From positions 1 to 10,222 of the forward strand of contig JAEUHU010000466.1 in assembly GCA_016793305.1 (NCBI GenBank): a stretch of 10,222 bases of DNA. Direction: 5' to 3'. The stretch comes from Planctomycetota bacterium. Lineage in GTDB: Bacteria > Planctomycetota > UBA1135 > UBA2386. The notes below the pieces were generated by a model. That model ran no database searches and was not told the DNA's origin. It saw only the letters and a list, made by a program, of their open reading frames with translations. This document shows, piece after piece, positions 1-7,319 of the stretch (its first letter is position 1; the number at the start of each line of letters is the position of its first letter). Both the position numbers and the translations under genes were made by a program.

Positions 1-513
1 CTGGTGCGCGGGCTCTACGAGGAGGACGACTCGCCGCTGCAGTACCACATCAACATGCTGGGCGGCCGCAGCCACCAGGAGATGTGGATCAACCAGGCGC
101 AGATCTTCGGCGAGGTGCTGCGGCTGATCGGCCGCAAGGACGCGCAACACCGCTTCAAGGACGGGCGCGGCTGGAGCAAGGACCGCGGCCATGGCCTGAT
201 CCGTGACGTGCTGAAGGCGCTGCGCACGGCGTTCGGCAGTGCGTGGGGCGACAACAAGAACTACATGGTGACACGTGACGTCACCATCGAGGCGTTCCTG
301 CGCCTGTGCGGCGACGTCGCCGCGCACGTCGACGCGACGATCGCGCCGGGCCCCGACCTGGTGAAGCTGCTCGAAACACGCTTCAAGAGCGTCGGCGAGC
401 TGACCAACGAGTTCCGCCGCGAGGGCTTCTACGAACGCTTCCCGGCGCGTGGGCAGCTCGAGCGCATCGACATCATCCGGAAGCGCGTCGCGCGCCAGGC
501 GCGGTTCGAGTGA
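1..513 (+). CDS. Hypothetical protein, 3' part only (possible DGQHR-domain C-terminus)
   Basis: The frame is open from the first base of the window and ends at TGA 511-513, so the gene begins upstream and only about 170 C-terminal residues are visible. A GTG at position 4 is available but is probably internal. The segment DDSPLQYHINMLGG followed by WINQAQIFGEVLRLIGRK vaguely recalls the region after the core of DGQHR-domain proteins (relatives of DndB), where a 'SPL..INM' stretch precedes a helical part. That assignment is from memory and weak. The rest is charged and mostly helical, with no signal peptide or membrane segment. Codon use is strongly GC-ending, like the neighbours, so it is a real gene. 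It converges with the minus-strand membrane protein gene, with 83 bp between the two stops. The function is not established. Confidence 0.75.
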   Translation: MVRGLYEEDDSPLQYHINMLGGRSHQEMWINQAQIFGEVLRLIGRKDAQHRFKDGRGWSKDRGHGLIRDVLKALRTAFGSAWGDNKNYMVTRDVTIEAFLRLCGDVAAHVDATIAPGPDLVKLLETRFKSVGELTNEFRREGFYERFPARGQLERIDIIRKRVARQARFE

Positions 514-514
514 T

Positions 515-594
515 GCGGTGCGCGGCTGGCTCGCCGCTGGCGGGCCGGAGCCACCGCAGCTGACGAACACCGCGAAGCGACGCCGGCCACCGGC
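515..594. other. Convergent intergenic region with GC-rich stem-loops
   Basis: This lies between two converging stop codons (513 and 597). GCGGT 515-519 can pair with ACCGC 553-557, and GGCT 524-527 with AGCC 549-552. An inner CGCC/GGCG hairpin (532-535/539-542) sits inside. A separate perfect hairpin, GCCGG-CCA-CCGGC, lies at 582-594. None is followed by a T-run on either strand, so a canonical intrinsic terminator is not shown. A U-tract-less bidirectional terminator is only an inference from position. Confidence 0.3.
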
Positions 595-596
595 AC

Positions 597-2159
597 TCAG
601 TTCGCACGGAACGGGGCCGCGAGCCGAAGCGGCTGCGGCAGCACGCCGAACCCTGCCACCGACGGCGCGCCGACCCGTTCCCAGGCCACCGCGCGGCCGT
701 ACCGGCGGAAGTCCGGCAGCTGCACGGCGAGCACCTGCGGCACCCCGTCGACACCCGACGCGCACCACAACAGCACCACCGGGGCCGGAGTCCGCAGGCT
801 GCTGACCAGCTCGCCGCGCTCGGCCACTTCGCCGCCGGACGTCGGCAGCGCCGGTGCCGGCTCCTCGGCCGGCACCCACAGCTTCGCACGCAGCTCCTTG
901 GCGGCGATCACACCCAAGCGATCCTGCGCCGCGGCGAGGTCCGGGTGCCAGTCACGCGGCAGCGCCAGCACCGCTTCCTGCTGCAGCACGAGCTGGCGGG
1001 CGATGCGCAGATCCTCGAGCCCCAGCACCCAATCCTGCACGCCCAGCACGAGCAGGGCGCCGAACGCGACGCGCAGCATGCTGCGTTCGAAGCGGCAGGC
1101 GAGCAGTCCGACCATTCCGACCGGCACGAAGAACGAGCCGAACAGCGCTTCGCGCCAGCGGCCGACCGGCGGTCCGGCGTCGTAGCGCAGCACGTCCCAC
1201 AGCACGAGCGCGAGCCCGAACCACAAACAGCTCCACCACGTGGCGGCGCGGAAGCGCGACACCTGGGAACGGTCGCCGACGAACAGCAGCACGAGCGGCA
1301 GCAGCCACGACACGGCACCGAGCACCACGCCATCGAGCCCGTGGCCGGGGATCAGGTCGAGCCACGCCGCTCCGGTGTGCTCGCACAGGTCGAGCAGGAA
1401 CGCGCCGATCGGCTGCACGTCCCACATGGCGCGTCCGGCGGAGACCCCGTGGGCCACGATCGGTTCGAGGCTGAACCACGCCCCGGCGAGCGCCATCGCG
1501 ACCACGAGCCCGAGCCAGAAGAACGTCGCGCGGCTTGCGGCACGGCGCGCCGTCGCGAACACCGCGGGCAGCAATGCGAAGCCGACCAGCACCCCGTGCG
1601 TGTGGCAGAACGGAGCGATGCCGGCGAGCAACGCCACGCCGAGGAAACGCAGCGGCGCCCGTTCGATGCGCACGAGCCAGCCGAGCCCGACGACGAGCAG
1701 CAGCGGCGCCAGCACGAGGCCGAGCCGTTCGCCGCGCAGCCAGACGAGCCCGAAGCCGGGACTGCAGACGAGCAGTCCCGCGGCCAGCAGCGTCGCCGGC
1801 GCCGCGAGGCCGCGCAGATCGAACGAACGGCGCAGCAGCGAACCGAGCGAGAGGGCCAGCAGGATCGCCAGCAAGGCCGCGATCCACGCCACCGACGCGA
1901 CCGTGGCACCCGGGATCTCGAGGGCGGCGCGATGCAGCGCCTGTGCCACCACGTGCCGTGGACCCTCGTGCGGCTCGAGCAGCGTGTCCCAACTCCACGA
2001 CGGCACGCTCTCGCGCAGCGCCAGACGGTCGCCCGTAGGTTCGGGCCAACGGCCGGCGAACGACACCCACCAGACCACGGCGGCGGCAGGGACGGCGGCG
2101 AGCAGCCACGGCAAGGCCTTGGCCAGGACCAGGCGCCGACTCGGTGCAGGATCGTCCAT
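597..2159 (-). CDS. Polytopic inner-membrane protein of unknown function
   Basis: From ATG 2159 the product has 520 residues. An upstream in-frame start at 2237 would overlap the preceding gene and add a Pro/Gly/Ala-rich tail, so the MDDPAPSRR start, which leads straight into the first hydrophobic segment, was preferred; there is no clear Shine-Dalgarno for either. About ten or eleven membrane segments are visible, near residues 15-33, 86-107, 118-138, 145-163, 170-187, 190-204, 212-229, 276-295, 306-325, 340-356 and 363-378. Residues 34-85 form a loop with WPEPTGDR and EPHEGPRH. About 140 C-terminal residues (380-520) are mostly soluble. The layout recalls GT-C glycosyltransferase-like or O-antigen-type membrane proteins, but I see no diagnostic motif and do not assign one. 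It is last in the prfB-purH block, 61 bp after the envelope-protein gene, and stops with TGA. Confidence 0.8.
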   Translation of the reverse strand: MDDPAPSRRLVLAKALPWLLAAVPAAAVVWWVSFAGRWPEPTGDRLALRESVPSWSWDTLLEPHEGPRHVVAQALHRAALEIPGATVASVAWIAALLAILLALSLGSLLRRSFDLRGLAAPATLLAAGLLVCSPGFGLVWLRGERLGLVLAPLLLVVGLGWLVRIERAPLRFLGVALLAGIAPFCHTHGVLVGFALLPAVFATARRAASRATFFWLGLVVAMALAGAWFSLEPIVAHGVSAGRAMWDVQPIGAFLLDLCEHTGAAWLDLIPGHGLDGVVLGAVSWLLPLVLLFVGDRSQVSRFRAATWWSCLWFGLALVLWDVLRYDAGPPVGRWREALFGSFFVPVGMVGLLACRFERSMLRVAFGALLVLGVQDWVLGLEDLRIARQLVLQQEAVLALPRDWHPDLAAAQDRLGVIAAKELRAKLWVPAEEPAPALPTSGGEVAERGELVSSLRTPAPVVLLWCASGVDGVPQVLAVQLPDFRRYGRAVAWERVGAPSVAGFGVLPQPLRLAAPFRAN

Positions 2160-2220
2160 GGGTGGCGACGGTAGCGCGCCGAGGATGGCGGGCCATGGGC
2201 CAGCCGTTCCTGCCGGCCGA

Positions 2221-2790
2221 TCAGAAGCGCACGCCAACGTAGGCCAGCGACTCGATCAAGGTGCCATCGGTCGCGCCCGGTGCCCCGAAGGCGTCGGCGG
2301 CGACGGAACACCCGACCAGCAGATGGTAGGCCAGCTCGCACTCGACCCCGAGCACGATGCCGCCGGTGAGGTGGTGGCCGCGCTGGTAGGGCAACAGCTC
2401 GTCGAACTGGACCTCGAGGTGGCCAGCAGACACCCCGAAGAACGGCCGCAGCGTCCCGGTGCCGAACAGGTCGAAGGGCGTGCTGAGCAGCAAGGAGGCC
2501 CGCTGCGTCCGGACCTCGCCATCGGTCGCGACTCCGGCGATGCTGCCGCTGCCCTCCTGCGCCGACAGCCTGAGGATCAGGTCGGCGGAGTTGCCGGTCG
2601 CCATCACCTCGACGAAGCCACCTTCGCCGCGTGCGTCGAACGACAGCGAATCTGCACTGGAGATCCCGCGGGCGTCGACATCGATGGGGCTGAGGGTCGC
2701 GCCAACGCCGGCGCCGATGCGGAACGCCTGGTCCGCCGTGCACGACGCGAGCGACACCAACGCCGCGGCCGCCAGCGCCTGCGCCCTCAC
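2221..2790 (-). CDS. Small envelope protein, probable outer-membrane beta-barrel with signal peptide
   Basis: The product has 189 residues. The GTG start at 2790 overlaps the nth stop codon as GTGA, and the signal peptide begins there. Residues 1-17 (MRAQALAAAALVSLASC) form a short hydrophobic signal ending in LASC, a good lipobox with Cys17, although cleavage by ordinary signal peptidase nearby cannot be excluded. The mature part alternates short amphipathic strands and glycine turns (RIGAGVGATLSP, GGFVEVMATG, TLRPFFGVSAGHLEVQF, TGGIVLGVECELAY) and ends in AYVGVRF. An aromatic C-terminal residue in such a strand is typical of outer-membrane beta-barrels. This resembles generic outer-membrane beta-barrel families rather than any named one. 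Translational coupling to nth is likely from the overlap. It may be a lipid-anchored or a plain barrel protein; function unknown. Confidence 0.8.
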   Translation of the reverse strand: MRAQALAAAALVSLASCTADQAFRIGAGVGATLSPIDVDARGISSADSLSFDARGEGGFVEVMATGNSADLILRLSAQEGSGSIAGVATDGEVRTQRASLLLSTPFDLFGTGTLRPFFGVSAGHLEVQFDELLPYQRGHHLTGGIVLGVECELAYHLLVGCSVAADAFGAPGATDGTLIESLAYVGVRF

Positions 2791-3533
2791 CCGCCCCCGG
2801 CGATCGTCTGCTGCACGTGCTTCGCCCGCTCCTGCCACGTGCCGAGCGCCTGGCCCTGCCGCGACGGGCAGATCTCGAACAGCGGGCAGTCCTCGCACTT
2901 CGGGCCCTTCGCCAGGCACATGTAGCGGCCGAGCAGCAGCAGCCGGTGGCCACCGTCGATCCACTGCTCGCGCGGGAACGCGGCGCAGAGATCCTGTTCG
3001 AGCTTCTCGGGCGTGCGCGCCTGCGACAGCAGCAGACGCTGGCTGGTGCGCATCACGTGCGTGTCGACCACGATGCCGGCGGCGATCCGGTAGGCGACGC
3101 CGAGGACGACGTTGGCGGTCTTGCGCGCGACGCCGGGCAGGGTCAGCAGCTGCTCCATCGTGCGCGGCACCTGACCGCCGAACTGCTGGTGCACGGCGAG
3201 GCTCGCCCCCTGGATCGCCTTCGCCTTGTTGCGGAAGAAGCCGGTGCGGTGCACGACCGCTTCGACGTCCTCGCGCGGGGCCGCGGCGAGCGCTTCGGGC
3301 GTCGGGAACTTCGCGAACAGCACCGGGGTCACCGTGTTGACCGTGCGGTCGGTGCTCTGGGCGCTCAGGATCGTCGCGATCAGCAGCTGCCAGGCGTCCT
3401 TGTGGTCCAGCTCGCAGCGCGGCTCGGGGATCGCGACCGCAAGGCGCATGGCGACCTCGACGGGACTCGCGGGCGGCCCACTCGGAGCCGGGCTCGGCGG
3501 GCTTGCAGCAGCGGGCTTTTTCCGGGTTGCCAC
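2787..3533 (-). CDS. nth: Endonuclease III (DNA glycosylase/AP lyase)
   Basis: This is a base-excision repair enzyme that removes oxidised pyrimidines and cleaves the resulting abasic site. In the 248-residue product the helix-hairpin-helix LPGVARKTANVVL carries the expected catalytic Lys (about 138), VVDTHVMR carries the catalytic Asp (about 157), and C-X6-C-X2-C-X5-C (Cys206, 213, 216, 222) is the [4Fe-4S] cluster loop. LLIATILSAQSTD is the usual N-terminal helix signature. The start is uncertain. GTG 3533 gives MATRKKPAAA; GTG 3566 directly after the yggS stop adds 11 residues; ATG 3447 has a GAGG five bases upstream but removes part of the first helix. A Pro/Ala/Ser-rich tail precedes the catalytic domain compared with the 211-residue E. 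coli enzyme. The stop overlaps the next gene as GTGA. Confidence 0.95.
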   Translation of the reverse strand: MATRKKPAAASPPSPAPSGPPASPVEVAMRLAVAIPEPRCELDHKDAWQLLIATILSAQSTDRTVNTVTPVLFAKFPTPEALAAAPREDVEAVVHRTGFFRNKAKAIQGASLAVHQQFGGQVPRTMEQLLTLPGVARKTANVVLGVAYRIAAGIVVDTHVMRTSQRLLLSQARTPEKLEQDLCAAFPREQWIDGGHRLLLLGRYMCLAKGPKCEDCPLFEICPSRQGQALGTWQERAKHVQQTIAGGG

Positions 3534-3566
3534 GGTCCGGCAGGGTAAGGAACGGCTGCCCGGCAC

Positions 3567-4256
3567 TCAACCACGCGCGCCGAACACACCTGTGCCGATG
3601 CGCACCAGCGTGGATCCAGCGGCGATCGCCGCGTCGAGATCGCCGGACATGCCGAGACTCAGCACCGGCAGTGGCAGGCCGCTGGTGGCGCGCAGCCGTT
3701 CGCGCAGGGCCGCTGCCGCGGCGAACGCGGGCGCCGGATCGCCTTCGAGCGGTCCCATCGCCATCACGCCCTGCACGGCCAGCAGCGGCGCGTCGTGCAG
3801 CACCTTGTCGAGCAGGGTCATGGCTTCGGCAGGTGCCACGCCATGCTTGCTCGCTTCGCCGGTGACGTTCGTCTGCAGCAGCACACCGAGACGCCGGCCG
3901 GTGCGTGCCAGCTGGCGCTGCAGTTCGTCGGCGAGACTCACCCGGTCGAGGCTGTGCACGAGTTCGAGGTTCGGCACCGCCAGCAGTTCGCGCACCTTGT
4001 TGGTCTGCAGCGAGCCGATCAGGTGCCAGCGCACGTCGGGCAGCTCGGCGAGCTCGCGCGCCTTGGCCACGAGCTCCTGAACGCGGTTCTCGCCGAACGC
4101 GCGCTGGCCCGCCGCGTGGGCCTCGCGCACCGCCGCCGCCGGATGCGTCTTGCTCACCGCCAGCAACGCCACGGAAGCACTCGGCCGACCACAGCGGGCC
4201 GCCGTCGCGGCGATCTGCCTGCGCACGGCGGCGAGCCGATCGGCGATCGTGCTCAC
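3567..4256 (-). CDS. yggS: YggS/PROSC-family pyridoxal 5'-phosphate homeostasis protein
   Basis: This cytosolic PLP-binding protein of the alanine-racemase-like TIM-barrel fold is thought to buffer and deliver PLP and to keep amino-acid pools balanced; it has no known catalytic activity. The 229-residue length matches the family. LLAVSKTHP places the PLP lysine at Lys36, as in E. coli YggS. FGENRVQE, WHLIGSLQTNK, HSLDR and the C-terminal MSGDLDAAIAAGSTLVRIG...FG are hallmark family motifs, the last shaping the phosphate site. GTG 4256 was chosen because it overlaps the previous stop (GTGA) and gives the normal N-terminus MSTIADRLAAVRRQI; the frame stays open upstream to 4391 without family similarity. 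The TGA stop abuts a possible GTG start of nth. In many bacteria this gene sits in unrelated housekeeping operons, as here. Confidence 0.95.
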   Translation of the reverse strand: MSTIADRLAAVRRQIAATAARCGRPSASVALLAVSKTHPAAAVREAHAAGQRAFGENRVQELVAKARELAELPDVRWHLIGSLQTNKVRELLAVPNLELVHSLDRVSLADELQRQLARTGRRLGVLLQTNVTGEASKHGVAPAEAMTLLDKVLHDAPLLAVQGVMAMGPLEGDPAPAFAAAAALRERLRATSGLPLPVLSLGMSGDLDAAIAAGSTLVRIGTGVFGARG

Positions 4257-4612
4257 CGGTCGTCCCAGTGCGCGGTCATCGGCCCTGGGAACATCACGCG
4301 GCCGCGCCGGATCAGCACGTCCCGCCCGTCGACGTCGAAGCCGCTGAGCAGCGCGTCCCAGGCTTCGTAGTGGTCCGACTTCAGGATCCACTGCTGCAGC
4401 GCGTAGCCGACGCGGGCGTCACCGGCGTGCCGATCGCCGAGATGGCGCGCGAAGCCGCGCATGAACGACGCGACCTCGTTGGCGAACGTGTCCGCAGTGG
4501 TCTCCTCGTCGCGGAAGCCGAAGTCGCGCAGCAGGGTCTCGCGGTACTCGGCGGCGATCTGCGCCAGCGACGCGCCTTGCAGCACTTCCAGGGTGGCGGC
4601 CTTGTGGTTCAT
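4253..4612 (-). CDS. Hypothetical protein, 119 residues, between purH and yggS
   Basis: I do not recognise a family. The protein begins MNHKAATLEVLQGASLAQIAAEY, has no signal peptide or membrane segment, and looks helical for its first 90 residues (ETTADTFANEVASFMRGFARHL; VGYALQQWILKSDHYEAWDALL). It ends in a short strand-rich tail (VDGRDVLIRRGRVMFPGPM). Aromatic and charged residues are well distributed and codons end in G or C, as in true genes here. It starts 19 bp after the purH stop and overlaps yggS by GTGA, so it is surely translated with its neighbours. No Shine-Dalgarno is evident, which suggests coupling from purH. Its place suggests a cytosolic housekeeping role, but none can be named. 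Confidence 0.85.
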   Translation of the reverse strand: MNHKAATLEVLQGASLAQIAAEYRETLLRDFGFRDEETTADTFANEVASFMRGFARHLGDRHAGDARVGYALQQWILKSDHYEAWDALLSGFDVDGRDVLIRRGRVMFPGPMTAHWDDR

Positions 4613-4631
4613 GCGGGCGCTCGCGAACGGG

Positions 4632-6212
4632 TCAGTGGCGGAAATGGCGTTGCCCGGTCGTCAGCATCGCCATGCCGTGCTCGTCGGCGGCGGCGATCAC
4701 TTCGTCGTCGCGCTTGCTGCCGCCCGGCTGGATCGCAGCCGTGACGCCGGCCTTGGCGCAGACCAGCAGGCCGTCGGCGAACGGGAAGAACGCGTCGCTC
4801 GCGACCACGCTGCCGCGGGCGCGTTCGCCGGCCTTGTCGACGGCGATCTTGGCCGAGTCGACGCGGCTCATCTGCCCGGCGCCGACGCCGACGGTGTGGC
4901 AGGCGCCGTCGTCGGTCGTGCGCGCCAGCACGATCGCGTTCGACTTCACGTGCTTGCAGACCTTCCACGCGAACGCCATCGCCTTCTTCTCGGCGTCGTT
5001 CGGCGCGCGCTTGCTGGCGACGTCCTGCTTCGGCGCGTCGGACGGGAAGTCGGCCGTCTGCAGCAGGAAGCCTCCCGACACCGGCCGCGCGACGAAGCGC
5101 TGGCGCAGCGCCATCGTCGGCATGCCGCCGAGGTCGATGACGCGCACGTTGGGGCCCCACTTCGCCGCCTGCAGTGCGGTGACCGCCGCCGGCTCGACGT
5201 GCGGCGCGACGATCACTTCGAGGAAGGTGCCGCTCTGCACGATCGCCTGCGCGGTGGCGACGTCGAACGTGCGGTTGGTGGCGAGGATGCCGCCGAACGC
5301 CGAGACCGGATCGCAGGCGAGCGCCAGCTCGAACGCGCGCGGCAGCGTCGCTGCGACCGCGGTGCCGCACGGGTTGTTGTGCTTCACCAACACACACGCC
5401 GTCTGCTCGAACTCGAGTGCGAGGCCGAGCGCGCCGTCGGCGTCGAGGATGTTGTTGTAGCTGAGTTCCTTGCCGCCGAGCTGCTTGCCGTTGGCGAGGC
5501 TCGGCGAGGCTTCGCCGATGTTGTAGAAGGCGGCCTTCTGGTGCGGGTTCTCGCCGTAGCGGAGGTCCTGCAGCTTCTCGCCGGTGAACGCCACGCGCGC
5601 GGGGAAGAACGTCTCGCCCGGCAGCGTGCGCCGTTCGCAGTCGAACCACTGAGCGATCGCGGCGTCGTAGGCGGCGGTATGCGCGAAGGCCTTGGCGGCG
5701 AGGCGGCGCAGCACGTCCTGCGGCAGCTTGCCGCCGTGCTCCTTCAGCGCGCGCAGCACGGTCGTGTAGTCGCCCGGATCGACCACCACGGCGACCGACT
5801 GATGGTTCTTGGCCGCGCTGCGGATCATCGCCGGCCCACCGATGTCGATCTGCTCGACGATCTCGTGGCGGGCGATGCCAGGCTTCCGCACCGTCTCGCG
5901 GAAGCGGTAGAGGTTGACGCACAGCACGTCGATCGGGTCGATGGCGTGCTCGACCATCGCCCCGCGATGGCCCTGGTCGTCGCGCTTGCCGAGCAGGCCG
6001 CCGTGCACCTTCGGGTGCAGCGTCTTCAGGCGCCCGTCCATCAGCTCGGGAAAGCCGGTGTAGTCGGCGACCTCGGTGACCGGCAGGCCGGCGTCGAGCA
6101 GCGCGCGAGCGGTGCCACCGGTCGAGAGCAGCGAGAAGCCGGCGTCGGCGAGACCGCGGGCGAACTCGACGATGCCTTGTTTGTCCGTGACCGACAGCAG
6201 CGCGCGTCTCAT
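4632..6212 (-). CDS. purH: Bifunctional AICAR formyltransferase/IMP cyclohydrolase
   Basis: This enzyme performs the last two steps of de novo IMP synthesis: formyl transfer from 10-formyl-THF to AICAR, then ring closure. The product is 526 residues and appears complete. The N-terminal cyclohydrolase domain shows LLSVTDK (5-11), STGGTARAL (30-38), RLKTLHPKVHGGLL (61-74) and IDIGGPAMIRSAAKNH (122-137). The transformylase domain has GEKLQDLRYGENPHQ (211-225), KELSYNNILDAD (248-259), the catalytic Lys277-His278 in VLVKHNNPCG, and SAFGGILATNR. It ends with the typical EHGMAML...RHFRH. One deviation is Arg103 in VNLYRF, where VNLYPF is usual. ATG 6212 overlaps the prfB stop as ATGA; the same frame is open upstream inside prfB but is meaningless there. 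Tight coupling to prfB implies co-transcription. Confidence 0.97.
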   Translation of the reverse strand: MRRALLSVTDKQGIVEFARGLADAGFSLLSTGGTARALLDAGLPVTEVADYTGFPELMDGRLKTLHPKVHGGLLGKRDDQGHRGAMVEHAIDPIDVLCVNLYRFRETVRKPGIARHEIVEQIDIGGPAMIRSAAKNHQSVAVVVDPGDYTTVLRALKEHGGKLPQDVLRRLAAKAFAHTAAYDAAIAQWFDCERRTLPGETFFPARVAFTGEKLQDLRYGENPHQKAAFYNIGEASPSLANGKQLGGKELSYNNILDADGALGLALEFEQTACVLVKHNNPCGTAVAATLPRAFELALACDPVSAFGGILATNRTFDVATAQAIVQSGTFLEVIVAPHVEPAAVTALQAAKWGPNVRVIDLGGMPTMALRQRFVARPVSGGFLLQTADFPSDAPKQDVASKRAPNDAEKKAMAFAWKVCKHVKSNAIVLARTTDDGACHTVGVGAGQMSRVDSAKIAVDKAGERARGSVVASDAFFPFADGLLVCAKAGVTAAIQPGGSKRDDEVIAAADEHGMAMLTTGQRHFRH

Positions 6213-7319
6213 TTCTTCGCCTGGTCCTTCTTCTGCTTCAGGTAGCCCTCGATGAACGGGTCGAGCTTGCCGTCCAGCACGCCGTGCACGTCGCTGGTCT
6301 CGACCTCGGTGCGCAGGTCCTTGCACATCTGGTAGGGCTGCAGCACGTAGCTGCGGATCTGGTTGCCCCAGCTGATCGAGCCGCGATCGCCGTAGAACTT
6401 CGCCAGCTCCGCTTCGCGCTTGCTGAGTTCGAGCTGGTACAGCTTCGACTTCAGCGTGCGCATCGCCGACTCGCGGTTCTTGTGCTGGCTGCGCTCCGCC
6501 TGGCAGGCGACCACGATGCCGGTCGGCATGTGCGTGATGCGGATCGCCGACTCGGTCTTGTTGACGTGCTGGCCACCGGCGCCCGAGCTGCGGAACGTGT
6601 CGACCTTCAGGTCTTCCTTGCGGATGTCGACCTCGATCGTGTCGTCGAACTCGGGCACCACTTCGACCGAGGCGAACGACGTCTGCCGCCGACCCTGGCC
6701 GTCGAACGGCGAGATGCGCACCAGCCGGTGCACGCCCTGCTCGGCCTTCAGCTTGCCGTAGACGTAGGGGCCGCGGATCACGATCGTCGCGCTCTTGATG
6801 CCGGCCTCTTCCGCCTTCTGGAAGTCGGTCTCCTCGACGGTCATGTCGTTCTTGGCCGCCCACTTCACGTACATGCGGAGCAGCATCTCGGCCCAGTCCG
6901 AGGCGTCGATGCCGCCAGCGCCGGACTGCAGCGTGATGATCGCGTTCATCGCGTCGTGCTCGCCGCCGAGCATCAACTGGAACTCGAGCTGGTCGAGCCG
7001 CTCGTTGATCTTGTGCTGGTTCTCGGCCAGGTCGGCCTCGACCGCCGACAGATCCTCGGCGCCGAGTTCCAGCAGCACGCGGCCGTCCTCGATCAGCTGC
7101 AGCAGCTTGTCGATCGGATCGACGACCTGGAAGCAGACCTTCTTCTTGGCCACGACCAGCTGGGCCCGCTCCGGCTCCTCCCAGAAGCCGGGCTGGGACA
7201 TCTGGTTCTCGATGTCGGCTAGCTCGCGGTGACGGCGAACGTAGTCAAAGTGACACCTTGAGCGACGCGACGCGCTCGTCGGCCGCCTGCAGCGCGGCCT
7301 TGTGATCGTTCAGACCCAT
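6209..7319 (-). CDS. prfB: Peptide chain release factor 2 with programmed +1 frameshift
   Basis: RF2 recognises UAA and UGA stop codons and triggers peptide release. The gene is split: ATG 7319 reads 24 codons to CTT at 7250-7248 and TGA at 7247-7245, then the ribosome skips base 7247 and continues GAC TAC GTT from 7246 to TGA 6209-6211. The fused product is 369 residues, close to E. coli RF2 (365). After the shift come [15 protein letters not shown] and [14 protein letters not shown], which align with the RF2 N-terminal domain. The RF2-specific anticodon-like SPF lies near residues 203-205 ([12 protein letters not shown]). The GGQ motif lies at about 248-250 ([15 protein letters not shown]), followed by [10 protein letters not shown]. 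The 24-codon leader matches the usual length. A start at 7201 without the leader would lack the first helix. It heads the purH operon, and its stop overlaps purH as ATGA. Confidence 0.95.
7244..7259 (-). promoter_or_regulatory. prfB: prfB autoregulatory +1 frameshift site
   Basis: On the minus strand the order is AAGGTG (7259-7254), TCA, CTT (7250-7248), TGA (7247-7245), C (7244). This is the canonical RF2 recoding signal. A Shine-Dalgarno-like hexamer sits three bases before the slippery CTT, the same spacing as in E. coli (AGGGGG-TAT-CTT-TGA-C), and the stop is in the leaky UGA-C context. When RF2 is scarce the UGA is read slowly and the ribosome shifts +1 to make RF2. The hexamer is weaker than in E. 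coli. Confidence 0.95.

Noticed and set aside
945..2174. 409-codon plus-strand open frame opposite the membrane protein
   Set aside because: The product is a Glu/Arg/Gln/His-rich string with no domain, while the minus strand gives clear hydrophobic helices and normal codon use.
2791..3570. Upstream extension of the envelope-protein frame through nth
   Set aside because: The extension is a shadow of nth; the signal peptide starts at GTG 2790, which overlaps the nth stop.
4461..6245. 594-codon open frame on the plus strand opposite purH
   Set aside because: It is antisense to a complete, well-conserved purH. Its product is Arg/Ala/Val-rich with no motif, as expected from GC-rich DNA read on the opposite strand.
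6213..6863. Upstream extension of the purH frame through prfB
   Set aside because: The frame stays open but encodes Arg/Gly-rich nonsense over the conserved prfB sequence; purH similarity begins exactly at ATG 6212.
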